DNA of 64,000 bases from Enchytraeus crypticus (taxonomy: Eukaryota > Annelida > Clitellata > Enchytraeida > Enchytraeidae): NCBI GenBank assembly GCA_905160935.1, contig CAJHZI010000513.1, forward strand, positions 1,885,001-1,949,000, in the 5' to 3' direction. The position numbers and the translations under genes are program-made. Positions 56,457 to 64,000 of the stretch are shown piece by piece (within the stretch, counting starts at the first letter, position 1; each line of letters opens with the position of its first letter). The notes beneath the pieces were generated by a model. It was not told where the DNA came from and did not search any database. It saw only the letters and a program-made list of their open reading frames with translations.

Positions 56457-58225
56457 GCGATTAAACTATAAATAGTTCAGCCATTAAAAGGCAAAACCAT
56501 AGCCGCAGACATTTATCAAATCTTATACTCCCAATGAAACCTAAAGCTAGATAATAAAATAAACGAAAGCCCTGAAGCCATTTACAATATTCTAACCTAT
56601 TACCACCTGGCGACTAGAGTTTAAAAGAATAAGCATTTCTTACATTTGACGATTAAAGTTAGAACGAATAAAGCCACAATCATCAACTAGCACTCAGTCA
56701 CAACCAGTAGACTTAGATAGAAAACTAGAGCATATATAAATAGTAAATAGATGGACTTGAAAGCAGATGAAAGTTCGTTATTTATCAGATGATATTAGGG
56801 TATTTTAACACATTAAAAATACAAAAACACACTCAAAACTATAATAATGAACACACATTCACACGATAGAGTTTTCACCTGCACACGCATTGTCGTTGAG
56901 ATTATCTGAATATGTTTACTTAGATCATTTTCAAATTGAACATGTTTCTTATAAAAAGACTGACTTTCAAGGTTGAAAAATTTATTTTGACAGGTATTTT
57001 TTGTAATTTTAAAGAATACACTTTGAAAGTCGTCTAAGAATATTACAAACCTGTGGCATAATATTTACAACATGGATTAATATAACAATATGCATAATTC
57101 TATATTATTTACAATTATGTTAGGAAAAAGAGAAAAAGACGCACAACCGCACAAATACGTTTGATAAATAACGGAAGCCAAGAGCTTCGGGCAAAATATA
57201 TGAAGCCAGCAGGTTCTACCGCAGCAGATAGTCAGTGGGTAAAACATGAATGCGGCAATAGAGTACAATACGGTTTGGAGTCCATAATACTCACTGAAAG
57301 CAAAACTAATGAATCTAGAAACCAATACCAATTCTTGCGCATATATACAGTACATATGCAACTAGTTTACATGCAAACAACGCAACGAAATAAGTGTTCA
57401 GAATTATTCACGCACACGCGCAATTAAATTTAAATTAGTTTAGTCTATTATGTCACAAGAACACTCACGCAAAAAATTAACATTTGAAAGTTCATTTTTG
57501 CTCAAAATTATGAAATACCATAAAGAATAACTCTACAGTGAGAAGCAAATATACAAATATCTACATCTCAATGACTACTGAGCAAAATGACTACAAATAG
57601 TTGATGACTAAACAACAACAACAAAGATCACCAAAAATAAGCGTTCGCTTTTGTTGAATTAAATAATAATTATTATTTGTTACTTGCATTAAAGCATCCA
57701 TCTTAAAAGTCTAAAATTACGTTTATTGTATAGAAAAATATGGGTAAAAAGTTAACTATCACTAATACTCTACAATATTTACACTAAAAAAATAATTTAC
57801 TTGTTAAAATTTTACAACTATCGTAAAAGCATAGCAATTAAAAAAGTCGTCTACAGTTGTTAACAATACCGTCCTTAGACTATGTTAAGTAAGATTGGTG
57901 TAAATGGCCTTTAAGATCAAAACAAAATGTGGTGCAGTAAAGCATTAGTTGAAAAACTGGATAAATTTTGTCTAAAGCGACTAGTTAATGATTAATAAAT
58001 AATTTGTAATATGTCTATGAACAAATCTGGGCACTAGAAACAACATGATTTAGTATAACAGTAGTGTTAATTATAAACGAGTCAGGCAATGATGCAATTA
58101 ACTAGCAAAAGTTGTGTAATTAATTGCTCACACCAGATGGCGGATTACCATGACATTCTTTCACGCAGTCACACAAAGCAAGACTTACTAATCAAATACT
58201 GACTGCTGCTTTGATAGTGACGAAC
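56457..58225. other. AT-rich spacer
   Basis: No convincing exon; the frame at 57161-57427 has no resemblance to a known family. Confidence 0.4.
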
Positions 58226-58229
58226 AAAT

Positions 58230-58320
58230 CAGCTCTCTGAATGTTTCAGCTTGATTTGAACTAGCCACGTCCTGCTTTCAAGGCTACTCTGTTACCACTA
58301 GGAGATTGAGTAGTCCGATA
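58230..58320 (-). mobile_element. Probable SINE head, minus strand
   Basis: On the minus strand, CCTAGTGGTAACAGAGTAGC (A box) and GGCTAGTTCAAATCAAG (B box) lie at tRNA-like spacing. Cloverleaf pairing is poor, so this is a SINE head rather than a tRNA gene. Confidence 0.55.
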
Positions 58321-58463
58321 AAAAATTTTAGTATTTAGCGCAATTGAAGCACAACAAAGAGATAATTTAGAGAAAAAGCATAGAGAATCTCGACGAGTAT
58401 TGAAACCAAAACAACGATAAACAACAATCAGTTAATAGTTGCAAATAATAAACGAAAGAGAGG

Positions 58464-59540
58464 TCAGGAGCTTCTATATACACTGTTTGTAGCCAGTGTT
58501 GTTGGCCTTTTGACTGCTGCAGCAGCTGTATCACTGGCAGCAGAGGAGTCAGCAGGTGCTGCAATAGACATAGCTCGATCAGCAACAGACCCCACAGCAG
58601 CTGAGGTAGCAGCTGCTACAGAATTACCAGCAGCAGTTGAACACTTGCTCACATTAAGAGGCGGGTTTGAAGTAGCTGCTACACTGGCATTAGGAACTGT
58701 ATTAGAGGAAATAGAGCAATTGAGAGTTGAGGTATAGAGAGCACGGCCTACAGGGGCAGTTGAGTTATCAGCAGCAGCTGCTGTTAAAGAGATTTTATTG
58801 TTAGCTGTAGTACCGGTGCAACCAGCAGCAGAACTATTGATAGTGACAGTTACACCAGTTGTATGAGGAGCTGTGGTAGGAATAGCTCTGGAAGCAGCTA
58901 CAGCTATTGAACCAGCTGTATGAGGAGCTTTGGTAGGATTAGCTCTGGTAGCAGCTACAGCTACAGAGCCAGCTGTATGAGAAGCTGTGATAGGATTAGC
59001 CCTGGCAGCAGCTGCAGCTACAGAACCAGCTGTATGAGGAGCTGTGATAGGATTAGCTCTGACAGCAGCTACAGCTAGAGAGTCAGCTGTATGAGAAGCT
59101 GTGGTAGGATTAGCTCCGGCAGCAGCTACAGCTAGCGAACCAGCTGTATGAGCAGCTGTAGTAGGATTAGCTCTGGCAGCAGTTACAGCTAGAGAGCCAG
59201 TGTTCACGGCACCAGTACATTTAGCAGTAGAAGTAGTTGAATTACATGCAATGCTAGCAGTAGATTTACCACTATAAGCAGTCGAAGAGTGAGAAATAGT
59301 AGTGGTAGAACTATTAGCATCAGCTGCTGTAGCTTTAGCAGCAGCTGCACCAGTATCTGTTGTATCAGCAGCTGTTGTGTCAGCAGCTGTTGTATCAGCA
59401 GCTGTTGTATCAGCAGCTGTTGTGTCAGCAGAATTATCTGAAATAGAGTTAAGATGACGTTGTTGTTGTTGTTCACCAGCAGAGTCAGAGCTTATCTTGC
59501 GGGATTTCTCCGGATTAAGTTTACTCAATGCTGTCAGCTC
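58464..59540 (-). CDS. Ala/Thr-rich repeat exon (terminal exon of an unknown gene)
   Basis: A 3' splice site (GATTGATTGATTGTAG, AG at 59542-59541; the TAG is itself an in-frame stop, so the frame needs splicing) opens 358 codons ending at TGA 58466-58464. It begins ELTALSKLNPEKSRKISSD, has five ADTTA units (15-bp DNA repeat, about 59340-59425) and six 19-residue units of the type TAGSLAVAAARANPTTAPH (57-bp repeats, about 59200-58855), then Ser/Ala/Thr-rich sequence with scattered Cys. The unbroken frame through GC-rich repeats argues for selection. It could be a mucin-like or low-complexity protein. No catalytic domain is visible. Function unknown. Confidence 0.6.
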   Translation of the reverse strand, partial: ELTALSKLNPEKSRKISSDSAGEQQQQRHLNSISDNSADTTAADTTAADTTAADTTAADTTDTGAAAAKATAADANSSTTTISHSSTAYSGKSTASIACNSTTSTAKCTGAVNTGSLAVTAARANPTTAAHTAGSLAVAAAGANPTTASHTADSLAVAAVRANPITAPHTAGSVAAAAARANPITASHTAGSVAVAATRANPTKAPHTAGSIAVAASRAIPTTAPHTTGVTVTINSSAAGCTGTTANNKISLTAAAADNSTAPVGRALYTSTLNCSISSNTVPNASVAATSNPPLNVSKCSTAAGNSVAAATSAAVGSVADRAMSIAAPADSSAASDTAAAAVKRPTTLATNSVYRSS

Positions 59541-60900
59541 CTACAATCAATCAATAAATCAATCAATCAATGTATGTATGTCTGAAAGAATCTGTCAAAC
59601 AATCAATCAACCAACCAATCAATCAATTAACAAAACCAGTAAAAGTAATTCAGAGTAGCAATCAATTAAACAATACATTGAATTATCAATCAAACAATCT
59701 ATTATTCACCCATACAGCGAAATAATAAATAATTCAATTATAATAAAATAATTCGCGAAGTCAGTAAATCTATCGATTAGTCAGTCAGTTACACAGTTAG
59801 TATGTCATTCAGTCAGTTAACAACAAAAGTATCAATAGATTATAATGTCGTCTATGCCAATTGACAGTAATGGATATTATTCTGTAATATTTATAAGTTA
59901 CTATTAATGATACAAATATCCAAGGCCTCAACAATTTTAAATCTAACCCTGCTCAAATCTACATAGCCGACTAAATACTGCATTTTATAAGTCACAAATA
60001 TTTCACTAGTATAACTGTAGTGAACGCTACATGTATAGCATCACCAAATTTTATCGGTGAGAGCTAATTGGCTATCAAAGCTCCAGGAACATCAAACAAT
60101 CGAATAGTACACCTAATTGGATGGGTAGTAGACTGACAAGAGAATTTAACTGAATTTAATCTGATGCGAAAATATAATAATTTCGAGATTTAGTCGATAT
60201 AAAATGAAAGAAAATGATGGGTGATCTTTGGTCAAAAGTATCACTAATAAATCCTAAATTTTATTCATATTATCTTCTTTGATGTACTGATTACAAACTT
60301 TCATCGAAAGTTAATATCGTTTCATAGAAAGTTTATATCGAAAGTTGAGGTTTTAATTCGAATGTAACTATCTGATATCAATGCAGTTTGGCATTAATAG
60401 GTTTTAATATAAATGAAGAAAGACAGTTGATTAGCCCTAAATATATACGTTAATAAATAAATAAAGTAGTAAAATAGAAACAAATTGAAGCAGCAGAAAA
60501 TATTAAAATCACGAAGTTCTAGAATATATCCGACGCACAACAAGTATAGACAATGTCTGCCATGCTAAACTGTAAATTAAACAAGCCATGCACTCTTCTG
60601 AATCGAACACTTAAAACAGGCCGAAACAAAAATATTAATGTACAAACTATTAATGAACAAATTGAAAGCGTCAACATGATTGGCAATGATGTTTATGAAG
60701 TATATTTATATTTATGCGCATCACATCAGCATAATTTGAAAACAATTCAACTACAGCAGAACCAATCCAATGTAATTTAACTATAAATTTTCTCCAAGTA
60801 ATTTGTAGGCCTATTTTTGAAATAGGTAAATTTTACAATTAACAATAAATCTAGCGTGAGCATATAGATATAGAAAACTAACTCAGATCTTTATTTATTT
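59541..60900. other. Intron or intergenic AT-rich stretch
   Basis: Contains (AATC)n words at 59545-59640. The 75-residue frame at 60553-60780 is Asn/Leu-rich with no family resemblance and is not called. Confidence 0.4.
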
Positions 60901-61886
60901 GATTCCTTTTATTTATTCTTGAGTTCAAGAGCTGGAAGGCGTTAGAAATTACTAAGAGAAAGACTGGTAGCGTATGTGAGAGGCCACTATTTCCATGTTC
61001 TCTTAAACTGCCAGGCTCAATACAAATATTCCTACTCACACTCTGCTTTCTCGCTCAGTAAGAGCACTCACTGATCTTGAAGTTGATCAAATCACAAATG
61101 CTAAGCCTTTATCACAAGAAAATATAGGTTTTGAGGTTGTTCCACATTGCATTCCGCTGTTCATTGCTCTTAGGACACGTGCAATTTAAGGTTGGTCTAT
61201 TCTGTAGTGGCATGGAAGGATACTACAGAATATAGAATATACTCTAGGGAGTATATGCCGTATTATATAATATTGTATATTATAACTAATGTCTTAATAA
61301 GAAAAATATTCTTAACATAATATCAATTACCGATACACAAAATTTAAATGGTTAGAAATGAAAATAATAAAATTAAATTGAAACAGAGTTTTGTTTACTT
61401 TCAGGTTTCTCATATTCTTTCAGGGAGGTTATATTTTCTATTCAGACCTAAAGTTGTTTTATGCTGTTATGCTACTTGAAAGAAAGTAATCACACATACG
61501 TAACTAACAGCTAGGCAAACACTACGAATACTTAAAATTAGTATCAATTATTTAACTAACAAAATATTAGACACCATTTTCTCGAATTGTAGCAAAACAA
61601 TTGACATTAGGATATGTATTGTATTCTCTATGTTAATCAAAAATTGTTTAATGTTTTTGAAGCTTTTTAAAAAAACAAATGAATTTTATCAGATAGTAGG
61701 TCTACGTACAAGTAGTAAGTTATATGAAAGGTCCACAGTTAATTGCTAGAGTTAATTACTACAATATATAATTGTAAAAGCTGTTATCGTGAAATCTTAC
61801 GGCATGAAATTAAGAAATTAATCTAAATCTAATACAAGCAGTAAAACAGCTAGCATTCCGTAGTTTGAGAGCTCGTAAAACCTTAC

Positions 61887-61945
61887 ATCCAGCATTGAAT
61901 CATCGCCGAGCGAATGCAGTGCTGCTGGTTCTCTTGGAGAAACGG
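61887..61945 (-). CDS. Candidate upstream exon of the Ala/Thr-rich gene
   Basis: On the minus strand the frame PVSPREPAALHSLGDDSMLD ends exactly at a good 5' splice site (GGAT|GTAAGG; exon end 61887), in phase 0. That is the phase needed to join ELTALSKLNPEKSRK at 59540, giving a smooth acidic-then-basic sequence. An in-frame TGA at about 61955 limits the exon upstream. The acceptor could be CCCGTTTCTCCAAG or nearby, or the ATG in SML could be the start. The evidence is compatibility only. Confidence 0.35.
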
Positions 61946-62007
61946 GTCAACTTTATTTTCTGACATACATTCACAGCGATATTGTTTACTCAGCATTCAT
62001 TCGACAT

Positions 62008-62208
62008 CATTCATCTTCCCTTCTTGAATCCCAGTTTAACTAGGGTCGGGTTTTAGACAATTTTGCAGCAATTTCTAAAGCCTATGCGTTCACCAACCGA
62101 ATGCCCTTTCTAACGTTGGTTTGGATCTTAGTGTTTTCGCCTTTTACGACACAAACAGTCCACGGTTGGTCTATTCTTCAGCAATCCGGACACAACACGG
62201 ATAATTCA
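62008..62208 (+). repeat. Dispersed repeat family R1, copy 2
   Basis: Second copy of the element at 3818-4046, with the same block order and orientation. Confidence 0.7.
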
Positions 62209-62539
62209 GCATTCATTACAAACTAAAAACGAATTTCAAACAGAAATGTTCCAGACATCGCCTACAGGCATCGATGCGGATGACGATTCTTCACTAAACT
62301 GCAATTAAGATACAGAGTATCTAATCAATATGTTTCTCATGTTTTTAAAGAAATGAAGTAATTTATTTAATCATTGATGAATCGCTTTGTTAAAAGGCAA
62401 TACTATAGCGATATCTTCTCTGATCCAGGACTACTTTCATATATCAACACTAGATCTCTGATTGGCTATGTAAATGTGGGCACGGATACAATATTCTCAG
62501 CTCATTACGTCGAGATGATCACAGTACACAACTAAAAGG

Positions 62540-62720
62540 GAGGGATATGGCGTAACGGTTAGAGTATTCGCCTCAGAGGTTAGTGGCCTGAATTAAAATC
62601 CAGGTCAGTCAACCACTGAAGGACATCTCCTATGGCCCCAGGAAGGGAATCATGTATCAGAGCTTGCTGCCATTTGGCGTTATCAAAACCAAAGATGTGA
62701 TTAGTCATGAGGAGGATTCA
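62540..62720 (+). mobile_element. SINE with tRNA-like head
   Basis: GGGATATGGCGTAACGGTTAGAG (A-box region, shortened here) and GCCTGAATTAAAATCCAGG (B-box region) at tRNA spacing are followed by about 100 bp of body containing ATGGCCCCAGGAAGGGAATC. The tail is different from S1. Confidence 0.6.
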
Positions 62721-64000
62721 CTGTAGTATGAGCGTCAGTCAAGTGCCTAACTTAAAAAGAAAAAATACACTATCATTATCATCAAAAGGTCATTTACGTA
62801 ATTTGAAAGTTTATCAAGAAACTTCACCCATTAAAACTTTCTCTCATTTTTAACATACAAAAATTTACATTGAATGAAAACGAGTTACCACGAATGTGAT
62901 TACAAATGTGTGGGCATGAAGAAATGTGTGGGAATCAAGAACACACTCTGGAAGCAAACCAGTGTCACAAATAACACTTCGAATTCATTAATTCAACTTA
63001 AGAAACAAAAATAGATGCAGTTTGAATTACAGACACAAAAACATAATTATTATGTAGCAAGTCTTAGAACAGATTCTAACTAGAGATAGGCTAATATGAA
63101 AATAAAGCAAGTCGAGTGATACAAAAATTTAGGCTTATTCATAGAACTGAAGGCTGAAGTGATAACTACTAATGATCTACTTCTGAACCACGTAGCGAAG
63201 GCTGTCCCAAATAAAACCTTCTTAAAAGAACGCTCTATCATAGTTGATTAATACAGTACCGCATAAATAGGCTTTGTTGCACAGTTTAGGTCTATTCGTA
63301 TCCTGACACTTACTAAACTGGGATTCAAGGGAAAATGACGATGATGATGCCATTGCATTGTAACGCAGCAATGCCTTATGATAGCATATTCTAACTAAGA
63401 ATTCAAAGTCAGGAAATTTTTAATTGAGCGTCAGTTAGATAAGCAGCGCCATCAACATAAAATGACTCAACAGTCTCTATTACCTGTGGAAGATCTCATG
63501 ACAAAAAATAAAATCTGTAACTTTTATATAAGTTTTTCCATTGAGAATAGCTATATTCGTTATTTTACGAACCAATTTGCAGCTGCATTGAATATAATGA
63601 GCAGCAACATTGTATACATTATTCGTAAGTAGTATTTTCAATGAAAGTGTTCTCAGTGTAGGAAGACAGAAATAATATAGAAATCAGAATATGTAAACGC
63701 ATTGATAAACAATAGGCTGCCTAATTCTAGAATTAACTCAAAAAGTTTGCAAAAAAATTACAGTTCAGCCTCTACTGCAGAACAGGTAGAATAATAAGTT
63801 TCAGATCACAAACAATTCCTCTGAGTGCAACTATAAAACAATTCCATTCAGGACAGCCTTCCTAATTAATGCTTTGATATTATCAAAAATAAAAATTTAA
63901 TTAAATTAAACTCAGAAAAAATATACAAACAAAAATGTTCACAAATGAAGTAAAAAATCGCATAGGTGAAATAAAAAAATTACACTTAAGCGCAGTGCTA
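62721..64000. other. AT-rich end of window
   Basis: No supported exon, RNA gene or repeat family was recognised. Confidence 0.4.

Noticed and set aside
60553-60780. 75-residue plus-strand frame
   Set aside because: AT-rich chance ORF by composition; no support.

Overview
This is AT-rich, intron-containing, repeat-dense animal DNA. Universal stress protein genes, a HES-type bHLH-Orange repressor, several non-LTR retrotransposon types, tRNA-derived SINEs and large microsatellite arrays together point to a non-chordate metazoan, probably a marine invertebrate such as a spiralian. The phylum cannot be fixed from the window. Nothing looks bacterial: there are no operons, and no ordinary tRNA or rRNA gene was found.

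Three genes can be followed through splice sites. (1) Minus strand, 10765 to 6798: a four-exon universal stress protein (232 aa) with a Gly/Ser/Lys-rich C-terminal extension. Its introns carry a Jockey-like LINE fragment and two SINEs placed back to back. (2) Plus strand, 21189 to 30393: a two-exon secreted precursor (581 aa) with a signal-peptide-like start, a long Gln-rich stretch and a C-terminal block of dibasic cleavage sites. It looks like an unrecognised prohormone. (3) Plus strand, about 47085 to 52268: a HES/Hairy-type repressor (443 aa) with TATA box, non-coding first exon, bHLH, Orange domain and terminal WRPW. The codons for WRPW plus stop have been tandemly copied into a 45-bp minisatellite at the start of the 3' UTR.

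A fourth gene on the minus strand is partial. It has an Ala/Thr-rich exon with 57-bp internal repeats (59540 to 58464) and a plausible upstream exon near 61.9 kb. Weaker single-exon candidates lie at 16935-17084 (basic C-terminal peptide), 41123-41253 (terminal exon) and 50930-51037 (a minus-strand terminal-exon-like stretch inside a HES intron).

Layout: 0-2.4 kb minisatellites and a LINE scrap; 2.4-6.8 kb AT-rich spacer; 6.8-10.8 kb USP gene; 11.6-14.7 kb a nearly full-length but dead LINE; 14.8-17.5 kb three minisatellites; 17.5-19 kb three head-to-tail fragments of a LINE with a restriction-like endonuclease domain, separated by (AAT)n; 21-30.4 kb precursor gene with microsatellite- and SINE-filled intron; 30.4-47 kb repeat-rich intergenic DNA; 47-52.5 kb HES; 52.5-64 kb repeats and the Ala/Thr-rich gene. 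Mobile DNA dominates: one SINE family shares a tail around TGAGGAAACGGACGTTAA in ten copies, and LINE 3' ends repeatedly abut (TA)n or (GA)n runs.
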